From 2-02-FULL-55-14 sp964581115 (GTDB lineage Bacteria > Bacteroidota > Ignavibacteria > UBA10030): a stretch of 64,000 nt of DNA. The notes beneath the pieces are model-generated. The model saw only the letters and a program-made list of their open reading frames with translations, did no database searches and had not been told where the DNA came from. Below are positions 54,923-64,000 of this stretch, piece by piece. The stretch is taken from the NCBI GenBank assembly GCA_964581115.1, contig CAZOMY010000010.1, positions 1 to 64,000 of the forward strand, read 5' to 3'. The first letter of the stretch is position 1; each line of letters starts with the position of its first letter. The position numbers were made by a program, and so were the translations under genes.

Positions 54923-55423
54923 ATGACACGACGTCCATTCATCTTCACGATCCTGTCCCTCGCATCGACGGCCATCCTTTCGGCCCAGCAGGTGGAGGAA
55001 CCGCCGATCCCTGTGATGATCGTCTGCCCGTATCATGAGGATAGTCTGCGTCGGGCGTACGAGTCAGACTTCGCGATGGACGGCAACCCCCAGCGCCATC
55101 AGTTGGACTCGGTCAGCCTCCGTGCCATTCGGGCTGCTACGGACATGTCGGCGCAGATGGAGCGGTCGTTCACATTCTTGTATCTCCTTCTGGCCATCCT
55201 GGCCCTGACTTCGATCGCCGCCCTTCGTGTGGCCTATCGGCTGAGGTCGGAGTTGCAGGACCTGCGTCGGTCACAGCACGTTCCGACTCTCTCGTTGCCC
55301 GCTCCCGTGGTCGTCGATTCGTCGCCGCTTCGCAGCCCAAGCCGGAAAAACTCAAGACCGAAACCCACCCAACGACCGTCCAAGGTCAATCGATCTTCAG
55401 GGCGTCCCCGTTCCCGTCGTTGA
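54923..55423 (+). CDS. Small membrane protein of unknown function
   Basis: The 166-residue protein has a signal peptide or first membrane helix (about 6-20, FTILSLASTAILSAQQ), a short exported stretch and a second membrane helix (about 80-98). A basic, Ser/Pro/Arg-rich tail of about 60 residues follows. The family is not recognised. It diverges from the amidohydrolase gene (117-base gap, no clear promoter; a TTGAAC-N17-TACGTT pair at 54865 onward is possible). A weak AGG lies ten bases before the ATG. A much longer open frame running in from upstream is an antisense shadow of the amidohydrolase. Confidence 0.6.
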   Translation: MTRRPFIFTILSLASTAILSAQQVEEPPIPVMIVCPYHEDSLRRAYESDFAMDGNPQRHQLDSVSLRAIRAATDMSAQMERSFTFLYLLLAILALTSIAALRVAYRLRSELQDLRRSQHVPTLSLPAPVVVDSSPLRSPSRKNSRPKPTQRPSKVNRSSGRPRSRR

Positions 55424-55447
55424 AGACGGCGAATCATCCGTACCTAC

Positions 55448-55473
55448 AATTGTAAATTGTACAATTTACAATT
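55448..55473. repeat. 26-bp perfect palindrome of AT-rich heptamers
   Basis: A perfect palindrome is centred on GTAC at 55459-55462. It consists of the 7-bp word AATTGTA repeated twice, then the reverse complement TACAATT repeated twice. It may be a regulatory site for the adjoining RNA-like region, or a member of the heptamer repeat class. Confidence 0.85.
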
Positions 55474-55479
55474 TCGAGC

Positions 55480-55714
55480 GAGACGGATTCCCTCTTTGCA
55501 GCAGTTTTTCGGCACATCACGCGCTGGCACGGGAGTGGTGCATCCATCGGTGCCGAAGTGTGAAGTGGTCGGCCTCTTGGTCCCTCGTGGGTCTATCCAG
55601 GAGTAGGTTGCGCAGGCGAATCGTCTCGGATCACCTTTAGGGTTGAAAGGCGCCGCGAACGTTCGCCCAGGAATAGAAGGTCCGGTCTCCCCCCCCCGGA
55701 CCTTCTTTTTTTTT
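55480..55714 (+). ncRNA. Candidate structured non-coding RNA or structured 3' UTR
   Basis: About 235 bases with no credible reading frame end in a strong terminator on the + strand. Local pairing is dense. TTCGGCAC pairs with GTGCCGAA across about 34 bases enclosing a smaller stem, CCTTT pairs with AAAGG around AGGGTTG, and GGCGAA pairs with TTCGCC. No match to tmRNA, RNase P, SRP or 5S consensus was seen. A 6S-type RNA could not be confirmed. It could also be the 3' UTR of the gene ending at 55423. Confidence 0.4.
55675..55714 (+). terminator. Strong rho-independent terminator
   Basis: An 11-bp perfect stem AGAAGGTCCGG / CCGGACCTTCT has a C-rich 10-nt loop and is followed by nine T. It works only in the + direction, so it ends a + strand transcript starting upstream. 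Confidence 0.93.
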
Positions 55715-55735
55715 GCTCTCTTTGGACCCAAAAAG

Positions 55736-55820
55736 TGAACGCAGATGAACGCTGAAAAAAGAGGATGACCGCTGATCTTTGATCTGCGTCCATCCCTTCC
55801 TTCTGCGTCATCAGCGTCCC
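55736..55820. repeat. Word repeat array with about 10-bp period (GAACGCAGAT family)
   Basis: GAACGCAGAT, GAACGCTGAA, AAAAGAGGAT, GACCGCTGAT follow one another. A second half (from about 55780) is built from the reverse-complement words (ATCTGCGTCC, TCTGCGTCATCAGCGTCC). The two halves could fold on each other. Confidence 0.8.
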
Positions 55821-55841
55821 CGCTTCTCCCGATAGAACGAC

Positions 55842-55865
55842 GAACGCCGACTTCTGCCGGCGTTC
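55842..55865 (-). terminator. Hairpin downstream of the lipoprotein gene
   Basis: An 8-bp perfect stem GAACGCCG / CGGCGTTC has an 8-nt loop and begins 29 bases after the lipoprotein gene ends. A T-tract is missing, so this may be a 3' stabilising hairpin rather than a terminator. Confidence 0.4.
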
Positions 55866-55893
55866 TTGTGTACCCATCGAGGACGTGATGCGA

Positions 55894-56769
55894 TCAGTTG
55901 ACCAATCTCACGGTCGCGAGTTTACGTTCTGCAACAGACCGCAACGATGACAGGGGATGCTCGTTGACGATCCGCTCGTACGCATTCCGCGCCAGATCCC
56001 GGCGACCCATGCCTTCGAAGACCTGACCGAGCATCAAGATCGCTGCCGTGCGCTTGTCCGACGCGACATCGCGGCTGACGGGCTCGAGGGCCAACCTTGC
56101 GCCGACGAGATCCCTCAGTTGGAACCGACTCACGCCCTGCCAGAATCGGCAGTTGTCGGCCAACGACGGCTCGACCGGTGCCTGCAGGGCCTTGCCGAAC
56201 ATCACCTCCGCCTCGTGATACTTGCGCTGTTGATAGGCGCCGATCGCGGCCGCATACAGCGACCGGACGGAGGCGCGTTCACGCGGTCGGCGTCGCCCGA
56301 CCGGCGATGTTGATGCAACCGGCGCCGGATGACCCCGTTCGGACATCAGTCGGACCTGCTCGATGATCTCTTCCAGCCGGAGATTCTGTTCGCGGATCAA
56401 GGCAAGCAGCGCTTCCTCGCCGGGCGTCAGATCTCGCCGCCGTTCGCTCACGACCTCGGCGACGTCCTGACGCGCTTCGATCGCGGCGAGCCGGCGCTCC
56501 AATTCGGCCATGCGGCGACCCTGCTCGCGCATCATCTGACGCAGCATCGGCTCCATGCCGCCTGTCGCTTCTGATGGCACAGTGAACTCCGGAATGACGG
56601 CCCCCTCCGCTTCGCGTTCGACCCGCGCCACGCGGACCGGATCAAAGTACTCGTCGCCGCCCTGGTCAGGCTTCGACGACGAGCAACCGCCAAGCACCGC
56701 GACAGCCAATGCCAGAAACAAGGAGAATCGGAGTTGACATGTCGCGAAATAAGGGAATCTCAGGATCAT
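55894..56769 (-). CDS. Lipoprotein with coiled coil and tetratricopeptide-like repeats
   Basis: The 291-residue protein has a lipoprotein signal (lipobox LGGC, Cys about 29). A helical, Glu/Arg-rich coiled-coil region follows (about 70-145, MLRQMMREQGRRMAELERRL). The C-terminal 120 residues are TPR-like (AAIGAYQQRKYHEAEVMFGKAL, and GMGRRDLARNAYERIVNEHP). The arrangement recalls CpoB/YbgF-type cell-envelope proteins, but no tol-pal genes are near. ATG at 56769 is chosen because GGAGG lies eight bases upstream, inside a 5-codon longer frame. Confidence 0.8.
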   Translation of the reverse strand: MILRFPYFATCQLRFSLFLALAVAVLGGCSSSKPDQGGDEYFDPVRVARVEREAEGAVIPEFTVPSEATGGMEPMLRQMMREQGRRMAELERRLAAIEARQDVAEVVSERRRDLTPGEEALLALIREQNLRLEEIIEQVRLMSERGHPAPVASTSPVGRRRPRERASVRSLYAAAIGAYQQRKYHEAEVMFGKALQAPVEPSLADNCRFWQGVSRFQLRDLVGARLALEPVSRDVASDKRTAAILMLGQVFEGMGRRDLARNAYERIVNEHPLSSLRSVAERKLATVRLVN

Positions 56770-56815
56770 CTTAACGACCTCCATTCGCGATCAAACGCTG
56801 AGCAAAGTTCGATCC

Positions 56816-58780
56816 CTATCGAAGCAGCACCATGCGTACGACCCGAGCCTGGCCGTCGACAACCAACCGGGCGAAATACGTGCCGCTCGGGAGCCCGAAG
56901 CCGTCGAATACGGCCTGGTGATCTCCCGCCTGAAACTCTCGTTGCTCCACGATCGTCGCCACTTTTCGACCCAGCATGTCCCTCACGTCAAGCGTTACGA
57001 CTTCCGATCGAGCCAGTCGGAACGGAATGACCGTCGTGGGGTTGAATGGATTGGGATAGTTCTGCAGCAGTTGTATCCGATCCGGCGTGAGCAAATCGGA
57101 TGAGCCTGCACCCAGCACGGCGTCGCCGAGATAGGCGCGGACCGCAAGATTGTAGCCGGCTCCCCAATTGTTTGGATCCTCGAAATTGTACCATTGCAGA
57201 CCTGAACCGGCGTCATAGTACGAGGAGGAGCGCGACGTTGGATTCGCGCCATCATCAGCCACGAACTGTAACGTGTCGCCGGCTGTGCCTACCACCTCGA
57301 ACACGACGTGGAAGTTCACGCCGTTGGTCATCATGAGACCCAACGAGGTCAGGTCCACTTCATTGAACACGCCCGTCGTCAACGATGAGAACGGAACCAG
57401 CACCGACGGACCTTGTTGTATGTTCGGGATCCCGCCCAGACTGCCTGGCTTGTCCGAAAAGACTGACACCTTCAGCGAGCCGTTTCCTTGAACCGCGACC
57501 GGAGCGCCGTTCAGCCGGAAATCGACCTTGAGCAACGGTGCGGTACGCCCGGGCGTGAAGCGCACGGCATATTTCAGGTCGTCGTACTCCGAAGGCAGCC
57601 GAAAGACATATGCGAGCGCACCATGATATTGCAGGACGGCAGCATCGCCCGGCGGCGCCGCATTGTTGGCGACGAGGCTCGCGGTCGTCGAGGCACCGGC
57701 AGAGACCGACACCCCCACTCGAGCCGAGGACGTGTCGCTCAGCGGATCTCCCGATTCGCCGGCACCGTTGAAGTATTCCGGCGATACCGGAGTGATGAAC
57801 GACAGCCCAGACAGGTCGTCCGCATACGGGCCGACGCTCGATCCGCCGGTGAACGACGTACGCACCGGCTCGATCTTCACCCAGTAGGTCCCCGGTGGAA
57901 GTCCCGATATCGCATAATTCCCCGTTCCCTGCTGAAGGTAATCCGTCACGGTCGAATACTGACCCATGAGCGAGTCGGCAATGTTGATCGCCACGACCAC
58001 GGCCCCGCGGACAGGAGACAGGTCCGACCGTGTCACCGAACCGGAGATCGTTCCTGTCGTTGAAGCGAAGGACGCATCAGGGTACAATCTTGATACGGAG
58101 ACAATGTCGTCGGGATTGAGCGTGGCCAGTTGCGTATCGTCATCCGACGATGTGGGGTACATCGTCGGCAGATAGACGTCGTCAGCGGCATTGCCGTTGC
58201 CGGCCAGCGTGGCATTGACCTGCGTGTGGTCGAGTCCGATGAAGTGGCCGAACTCATGGACGAAGGTCGACGTGAATTCGGCCTCCGTGAACACCGTACC
58301 GGCCATCGTGCCGTTCATGACGGCATGACCTTCGACGAAGAATCCTTCATTCGGACCGCTCAGCGCGTACGACGAGCCGGCGAATCCGATGACGTTCGAC
58401 GAAGCTCCTTCGCCCACGATCGCGTCGATGATCGACCCGTCATGGTCGAAAATGATCGGGTTCAGCCCGTCGGAGAAGTTGCCAACGTATGAAGCGTAGT
58501 TCGCCGCCGTTACATCGACCGACAACGAATCGCGCTTGAACGTGATGACGGCGGTCGGCACATCCTGCCAGACTTGAAAGCTCGCCGCGGCGATGTTCTG
58601 CGCCACGGCCGACGAGAATCCGCCCATGGGGCCCTTGTCGAGATGATACACGACCGGCTGCGTCGTCCGGTAGCGAACGGGGACGCCTTTGTGCACGCTG
58701 AGCGGACCGCCCGCGTACAGCTTGAACGCGGCACACGCCAGGGTCGACGCCATCAGCGCTGTGCGAATGCGGCTCGTCAT
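56816..58780 (-). CDS. Secreted matrixin-type zinc metalloprotease with T9SS domain
   Basis: The 654-residue protein has a signal peptide (about 1-23) and a metalloprotease domain (about 30-235) with HEFGHFIGLDH (His 175, Glu 176, His 179, His 185) and a Met-turn-like PTMYP, as in matrixins (M10). A carboxypeptidase-like/Ig domain follows (about 240-340). A long beta-rich region with no known match comes next, then a T9SS domain (NYPNPFNPTTVIPFRLA to ARVVRMVLLR). It probably degrades extracellular protein. Its start overlaps the small secreted protein gene upstream (ATGA at 58777-58780). Confidence 0.88.
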   Translation of the reverse strand: MTSRIRTALMASTLACAAFKLYAGGPLSVHKGVPVRYRTTQPVVYHLDKGPMGGFSSAVAQNIAAASFQVWQDVPTAVITFKRDSLSVDVTAANYASYVGNFSDGLNPIIFDHDGSIIDAIVGEGASSNVIGFAGSSYALSGPNEGFFVEGHAVMNGTMAGTVFTEAEFTSTFVHEFGHFIGLDHTQVNATLAGNGNAADDVYLPTMYPTSSDDDTQLATLNPDDIVSVSRLYPDASFASTTGTISGSVTRSDLSPVRGAVVVAINIADSLMGQYSTVTDYLQQGTGNYAISGLPPGTYWVKIEPVRTSFTGGSSVGPYADDLSGLSFITPVSPEYFNGAGESGDPLSDTSSARVGVSVSAGASTTASLVANNAAPPGDAAVLQYHGALAYVFRLPSEYDDLKYAVRFTPGRTAPLLKVDFRLNGAPVAVQGNGSLKVSVFSDKPGSLGGIPNIQQGPSVLVPFSSLTTGVFNEVDLTSLGLMMTNGVNFHVVFEVVGTAGDTLQFVADDGANPTSRSSSYYDAGSGLQWYNFEDPNNWGAGYNLAVRAYLGDAVLGAGSSDLLTPDRIQLLQNYPNPFNPTTVIPFRLARSEVVTLDVRDMLGRKVATIVEQREFQAGDHQAVFDGFGLPSGTYFARLVVDGQARVVRMVLLR

Positions 58781-59334
58781 GGCTTCACCTCGCGCACCAG
58801 CGCACGAAGTCGGCCGGTGAATCCCTCAAAGTCGTAGGAACCCTCTCGATCGGGCGCCAAGGATGTGCGTGCGGAGGTCTTCATCAGGTCGGCCGTTCGC
58901 GCCACCTGGGTGACTCGCTTGCCCGTACGTGACTCTCGAACGCGAAAGACGCCCTGCCCCAGACCGACAGGGCTTTGAAAACCTGCTTGCTTCGAAGCGG
59001 GATAGAGCAACAGGATCACCTCTTCCCCCATCGCCAGCCGCGGCAAGTCGGGCGTCGGCGTGACGATCCCGTCCACCGTCCCCCCGAATTGTTTGTAGCG
59101 CACGGTCGTCGACGGCGCGCCGTAGAAGTTCTCGCGCACCTCGACCGTCGTCCAGGTGGCCGGGAGACCCGTGCGTGGATCACGGCCGGTCTCGGTTGCA
59201 ACGACGCGGCCGTGGACGACGACGCCGGCCTGCCTGACCATCCGCTCGAGACTTAGGGGGATCGACCTCTGAGCCGGCGCGGAGACGGTCAGTGCCAAGG
59301 TGAGAGCTGCAACGATGAGTGGCGGATATCGCAT
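58777..59334 (-). CDS. Small secreted protein paired with the metalloprotease
   Basis: The 185-residue protein has a signal peptide (about 1-21) and a beta-rich mature part (VVVHGRVVATETGRDPRTG, YKQFGGTVDGIVT, GEEVILLLYPASK, GLGQGVFRVRE). The family is not recognised. Coupling by ATGA overlap to the protease suggests a joint role, perhaps as inhibitor, chaperone or substrate-binding partner. Such a role is inferred from position only. It lies four bases downstream of pyrG. Confidence 0.7.
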   Translation of the reverse strand: MRYPPLIVAALTLALTVSAPAQRSIPLSLERMVRQAGVVVHGRVVATETGRDPRTGLPATWTTVEVRENFYGAPSTTVRYKQFGGTVDGIVTPTPDLPRLAMGEEVILLLYPASKQAGFQSPVGLGQGVFRVRESRTGKRVTQVARTADLMKTSARTSLAPDREGSYDFEGFTGRLRALVREVKP

Positions 59335-59338
59335 GCGG

Positions 59339-60973
<1,635 letters not shown>

Positions 60974-60995
60974 TCACAAAGAGGTGAACCGTTGA

Positions 60996-61030
60996 GAATG
61001 CGGAATGCGGATGTGCGATTTCGGATTATC
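60996..61030. repeat. Heptamer array, GATTGCG type
   Basis: Five contiguous units are GAATGCG, GAATGCG, GATGTGC, GATTTCG, GATTATC. The last unit supplies the kdsB stop codon (TAA, - strand, 61026-61028). The final two units are identical to those at 46136-46149. Confidence 0.85.
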
Positions 61031-61784
61031 GAGGTGGTCCGACCTGCCTCAGAAGGGCCATGACCCGAGTGACGTCTTCGGGAGTGTCGATCGGAATACT
61101 ATCGAACTTCGTGACGGCCGTACGGATACGATAGCCGGCCTCGAGAACGCGCAGCTGCTCAAGTCTTTCCACTCGCTCCAGACGACCCTCCGGAAGCGCT
61201 GCGAAGATCCTGAGAAACTCCCGGCGAAAGACATAGATACCGATGTGCTTGTACAACAATCCCGACAAGATCCAACGGCTGGGGTTCGACTCGTCCCGCA
61301 CATGCGGGATCGGTGAGCGGCTGAAATACAGGGCATCGCCGTTCGCAGCCACGGCCACTTTGACCACCGACGGATTCACCACGTCGGCAGGATCTTCGAT
61401 GGGACGGATGAGCGTTCCCATCGATACATCGGCGCGATCGCGCACGACCGCCACGGCGGCGTCGATCATCTCCGGCGCGATGAGCGGCTCGTCTCCCTGA
61501 ATGTTGACGAAGATGTCTCCTGAGATCTGTTCAGCCACCGCCGCCACCCGGTCGCTGCCGCTCCGGATGTCGGGCGAGGTCATTACGGCTTCGGCACCGT
61601 CGGCACGCACGACGGCCGCAATGCGTTCGTCGTCGGTCGCAACGACGATGCGCTTAACACTCTTCGCCCGGCGTACGCGGTCGACGACTCGCAGGACCAT
61701 CGGCCGGCCCAGCAGGTCGACGAGCGGCTTCGCCGGAAGCCGGGTCGACGAATATCGCGCGGGAATGACGCCGACGACGGTCAT
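61026..61784 (-). CDS. kdsB: 3-deoxy-manno-octulosonate cytidylyltransferase
   Basis: The 252-residue enzyme activates Kdo with CTP to CMP-Kdo for lipopolysaccharide inner core. The nucleotide-binding VIPARYSSTRLPAKPL, RIVVATDDERI, SGSDRVAAVAE, VNIQGDEPLI and YFSRSPIPH are characteristic. It ends PPR with a stop codon lying in a heptamer array. Its start overlaps the gatC stop (ATGA at 61781-61784). Confidence 0.96.
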   Translation of the reverse strand: MTVVGVIPARYSSTRLPAKPLVDLLGRPMVLRVVDRVRRAKSVKRIVVATDDERIAAVVRADGAEAVMTSPDIRSGSDRVAAVAEQISGDIFVNIQGDEPLIAPEMIDAAVAVVRDRADVSMGTLIRPIEDPADVVNPSVVKVAVAANGDALYFSRSPIPHVRDESNPSRWILSGLLYKHIGIYVFRREFLRIFAALPEGRLERVERLEQLRVLEAGYRIRTAVTKFDSIPIDTPEDVTRVMALLRQVGPPR

Positions 61785-62074
61785 TTGTCGCCGATGACCT
61801 TCGGTACCTTGAAGAATTCTTCGGTCCGGGCGGGAGCGTTCGCCAAGGCCTGCCCGACCGAAAGCCCGGGCTTCACTTCATCCCGCCGGAGCACGTTCTC
61901 CGTCTCGATGACCTGAGCCAGCGGCGCCACGGACGACGTGTCGAGGGTGTTCAACTGGTCAATATACGCCAGGATCGTGTTGAGCTGGTCCGTGAACTGC
62001 CGCTTCTCGTCATCCGAGAACGACAGCCGGGCCAACGAGGCGATGTGTTCGACATCTTTGAGCGTGACGGACAT
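61781..62074 (-). CDS. gatC: Asp/Glu-tRNA amidotransferase subunit C
   Basis: The 97-residue protein is full-length GatC: VTLKDVEHIASLARLSFSDD, LNTILAYIDQLNTLDTSSV, and RRDEVKPGLSVGQALANAP then KVPKVIG at the end. It stabilises the GatA/GatB amidotransferase that makes Gln-tRNA(Gln) and Asn-tRNA(Asn). gatA and gatB are not in the window. A heptamer array begins six bases upstream of its ATG, where a ribosome binding site would be expected. Confidence 0.95.
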   Translation of the reverse strand: MSVTLKDVEHIASLARLSFSDDEKRQFTDQLNTILAYIDQLNTLDTSSVAPLAQVIETENVLRRDEVKPGLSVGQALANAPARTEEFFKVPKVIGDK

Positions 62075-62079
62075 GTGGA

Positions 62080-62163
62080 TGAAAGGTGAAAGGTGAGTGG
62101 TGAATGGTGAATGGTAAATGGTAAATGGTAAATGGTAAATGGTGAATGGTGAATGGTGGAAGG
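62080..62163. repeat. Heptamer tandem array, TGAATGG type
   Basis: Twelve contiguous units (TGAAAGG twice, TGAGTGG, TGAATGG twice, TAAATGG four times, TGAATGG twice, TGGAAGG). All but the last begin with a stop codon. It is the same family as 13-117 and lies directly upstream of gatC. Confidence 0.93.
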
Positions 62164-62172
62164 TTGTTTCTG

Positions 62173-62238
62173 GCCTCTGACCCCTCGGCTCCGCTCGGGG
62201 CTAGTTTTTGACCTCTGACCGCTGGTCTCTGACCGCTG
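62173..62238. repeat. Heptamer array, CAGAGGT type (inverted orientation)
   Basis: On the - strand, CAGCGGT, CAGAGAC, CAGCGGT, CAGAGGT follow without gap, then after about 24 bases another partial pair. Part of it encodes the end of the acyltransferase gene. The family is that at 8363-8418, reversed. Confidence 0.8.
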
Positions 62239-62971
62239 ATCTGTTCACCCTCTCTTCTTTTCCGCTCTGGTCCCGATAGTGCTTTTCAATTTGCGCCCGC
62301 ACCTCGGCCATCAGCGCCAGCTCTCCTTCCTTCCCTTCCCGTCCTGCCGTTGTGATCTCAGGAGAAAGTACGATCTCGATCTCGGAGGATCGGATGTTCA
62401 GCGAGCCCTTGCGAAGGATTCCGAACGTGCCGTTGATCGTAACGGGAATGACCGGCACGCCCGACTTCGCGGCCAGCGCGAACGCTCCCCGCTTGAAGGG
62501 CTGTAGCGACCCCGTGGTCGTGCGGGTGCCCTCAGCATAGATCAGCACCGACTTGCCTTCGCGAATCGCCGCCGCCGAACGCTCAAGCGCCGCGTTGGCC
62601 TCCCGGGCGTTTTCACGGTCGATCATGATGTACGGACTGATCGCCAGCATCCAACCCCAGATCGGAACGCGGCTCAGCTCTTTCTTGAACATGATGTGAA
62701 CGTCATCGGGGATCGCGTCGAGCGCCGCCATGATGTCGAACATGCTCGCGTGATTCGCCGCGTAGATGTACGTCTGGCCTGGACGCACATACTCGGCCCC
62801 GACGAGCCGCGTTCGAATGCCGCAAATGCGGAGGACGCCTGTGGCCCATCGACGCGCATGCCGGTGGAACCATGAGACGTTCCGATCGATGAGCAGCGCG
62901 ACCAAAATGATCAACGACATCAGGAGGGTCCAAAGGGCCGACAAGCCCACTTTGACGGCGGCCGAGATCAT
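62201..62971 (-). CDS. 1-acyl-glycerol-3-phosphate acyltransferase-family protein
   Basis: The 256-residue membrane-associated protein has two N-terminal hydrophobic stretches (about 8-28). The PlsC-family signature NHASMFD (HX4D) follows, with EGTRTTTGSLQPFKRGAF (block III) and PVIPVTING (block IV). It transfers an acyl chain to lysophosphatidic acid in phospholipid synthesis. The last dozen residues (NRSAVRDQRSEVKN) are encoded by a CAGAGGT-type repeat and are probably not functional. The 212-base gap upstream to the next gene shows nothing recognisable. Confidence 0.9.
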   Translation of the reverse strand: MISAAVKVGLSALWTLLMSLIILVALLIDRNVSWFHRHARRWATGVLRICGIRTRLVGAEYVRPGQTYIYAANHASMFDIMAALDAIPDDVHIMFKKELSRVPIWGWMLAISPYIMIDRENAREANAALERSAAAIREGKSVLIYAEGTRTTTGSLQPFKRGAFALAAKSGVPVIPVTINGTFGILRKGSLNIRSSEIEIVLSPEITTAGREGKEGELALMAEVRAQIEKHYRDQSGKEERVNRSAVRDQRSEVKN

Positions 62972-63183
62972 GATCGACCCGCGGCAGCGATCGCCGGCAA
63001 AGAGATCCGGATTACGGAGAATCGCGACGGAGGGTTGGCAAAAGGGGACGGTGAACCGATGCTGCGGACAACACGAACACTACCGGGCGGTGGGAACCCG
63101 AAGAGCATGCAACATGACGGACAGGGGTGAATGCCGGGATGGTTTATCCAAGATAGCCACCCGCGGGCTCAAAAACAACGGCA

Positions 63184-64000
63184 TCATTCGAGTACGCGGA
63201 GTCGGACGATCGACGCGGTCGAAGCAGAATCCACGCCGGAGATGAAGCGCGTCAATGCCAGGTGTGGCCCCCGCACTTGGACCACTCTCAGAGAGGCCAC
63301 CTGTCGCGAGCGGTCTCCCTCGATCTGGAGAACAGGGAGCACCTGGCCTTCGCGCACGCCATCATCGGTGCCCAGACTGATGAAGGCATCGTTCCCCTCG
63401 ATGAACACGATCTTTCCTTCGACCACCCGCTCGCGAAAGTCGATGGTAAGGGAGTCCGACCAGCCCCTTTCGCTGTCCCCCCGGACGCGGTGGGAGGCCA
63501 GACCCGGGATCCTTTCAAGCAGTTCGTCGGAGAACCTTCGGGCCGCTTCCAGGCAGGCCTGACCGATGACGGTGCGGGTGAATTCCTCGCTTCCGAACCG
63601 GATCGCATTCAGGTCGCGGAATTCCACCGTTCGTTGAGTCGGCTTTCCCAGGAGCGTCCAAGCCAGCGACCGGTCGGCGAATTCACCGCTCGTTTCGCCG
63701 CGCGCCACAACCAGCAGGTCCCCCGAGCGTTCAAGCCGATCCAGATCGATCACTTCGTATGCGACGCTAACCTCACCCTTGAACGCCTCATAGCCGCCGA
63801 CGGCCGGCTGACCCGTTACGAACCGGCTGACGTCGAATACTTCGACACTGCCCCCGACGAGGTATTTCACGCCGAATCTTTGTCGAATCTGCCGCCAGAA
63901 TTTGACGTCGTCCCACGACGGCATCGGGCGCAGGTCTTCGCGAAATGCTCCGACGACGGAGACCGAGACTACCGAGAGACGCTGTTCGGCCCTGAGAAAG
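63184..64000 (-). CDS. CsgG/FlgT-like protein, partial (N-terminus outside window)
   Basis: At least 272 residues are visible, and the frame is open through the right end of the window. The left part (SVVGAFREDLRP, FGVKYLVGGSVEVFDVSRF, FKGEVSVAYEVIDLDRL) fits the CsgG/LpoB-type fold. The C-terminal 75 residues (EGKIVFIEGNDAFISLGTDD, REGQVLPVLQIEG) resemble the FlgT C-terminal domain. CsgG-type proteins sit in the outer membrane or periplasm. The true start lies to the right, so an internal Met at 63924 is not proposed as a start. Confidence 0.65.
   Translation of the reverse strand, partial: FLRAEQRLSVVSVSVVGAFREDLRPMPSWDDVKFWRQIRQRFGVKYLVGGSVEVFDVSRFVTGQPAVGGYEAFKGEVSVAYEVIDLDRLERSGDLLVVARGETSGEFADRSLAWTLLGKPTQRTVEFRDLNAIRFGSEEFTRTVIGQACLEAARRFSDELLERIPGLASHRVRGDSERGWSDSLTIDFRERVVEGKIVFIEGNDAFISLGTDDGVREGQVLPVLQIEGDRSRQVASLRVVQVRGPHLALTRFISGVDSASTASIVRLRVLE

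Noticed and set aside
52997..55423. An 808-codon + strand frame joined to the small membrane protein
   Set aside because: Most of it is antisense to the amidohydrolase. Only the part from the ATG at 54923 has a signal peptide, a second membrane helix and a clean start.
55480..55714. tmRNA, RNase P RNA, SRP RNA or 5S RNA
   Set aside because: None of their consensus segments could be found, so only a generic RNA candidate is listed.
55593..55877. Small - strand frames of about 94 codons
   Set aside because: They run through a terminator and a word repeat, without a ribosome site or recognisable protein features.

Overview
The window is GC-rich, gene-dense bacterial DNA. The best guide to the organism is a set of secreted proteins ending in a type IX secretion (Por) sorting domain with the YPNPFNP signature. 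Together with a PorV-like outer-membrane protein, a TonB-dependent receptor with a carboxypeptidase-like N-terminal domain, Kdo synthesis (kdsB) and lipoproteins, this points to a Gram-negative member of the Fibrobacteres-Chlorobi-Bacteroidetes group. The lineage may be Ignavibacteria- or Kapabacteria-like, but that is an inference and I cannot name a species.

Layout. 0.4-2.5 kb (+): a SnoaL-DinB fusion, a TerB-like protein and a secreted PEBP protein. 2.6-10.0 kb (-): a complete drug-type exporter operon (TetR, HlyD-type lipoprotein, ATPase, TolC, second ATPase, two ABC-2 permeases), resembling E. coli cecR-ybhGFSR with the double ATPase split into two genes. 10.4-40.2 kb: a large beta-glucan/cellulose degradation locus. 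It holds GH5 x2, GH16 x2 (one a naturally circularly permuted lichenase), GH3 x3, GH9, a ROK sugar kinase, a sugar/H+ symporter, a parvulin-like chaperone, PorV, a 1142-residue secreted protein, a TonB receptor and a multi-domain CBM9-type protein. No SusD was found. 40.5-44.8 kb (-): a solute-binding protein, membrane histidine kinase and sigma-54 activator, next to a sigma-54-type promoter in front of the CBM9 gene.

44.8-50.3 kb (-): two Ddl-like ATP-grasp ligases, a GNAT acetyltransferase, lysine 2,3-aminomutase and an M24 metallopeptidase-fold protein behind one sigma-70-type promoter. I could not match this set to a described pathway, and it is my main candidate for an undescribed system (beta-lysine conjugate metabolism). 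50.8-55.4 kb: recG, an amidohydrolase and a small membrane protein. 55.4-55.9 kb: a non-coding stretch with a palindrome, a possible structured RNA and a strong terminator. 55.9-64.0 kb (-): a repeat-containing lipoprotein, a secreted matrixin-type protease with a small partner, pyrG, kdsB, gatC, a lysophospholipid acyltransferase and the 3' part of a CsgG/FlgT-like gene.

A second theme runs through the intergenic DNA. There are many short word-like tandem arrays, each family with its own fixed period (7, 9 or 10 bp). Several are arranged as inverted pairs, and several run into gene ends, where they supply the tolC start region, the kdsB stop codon and the acyltransferase C-terminus. No tRNA, rRNA, CRISPR array, insertion sequence or phage gene was seen.
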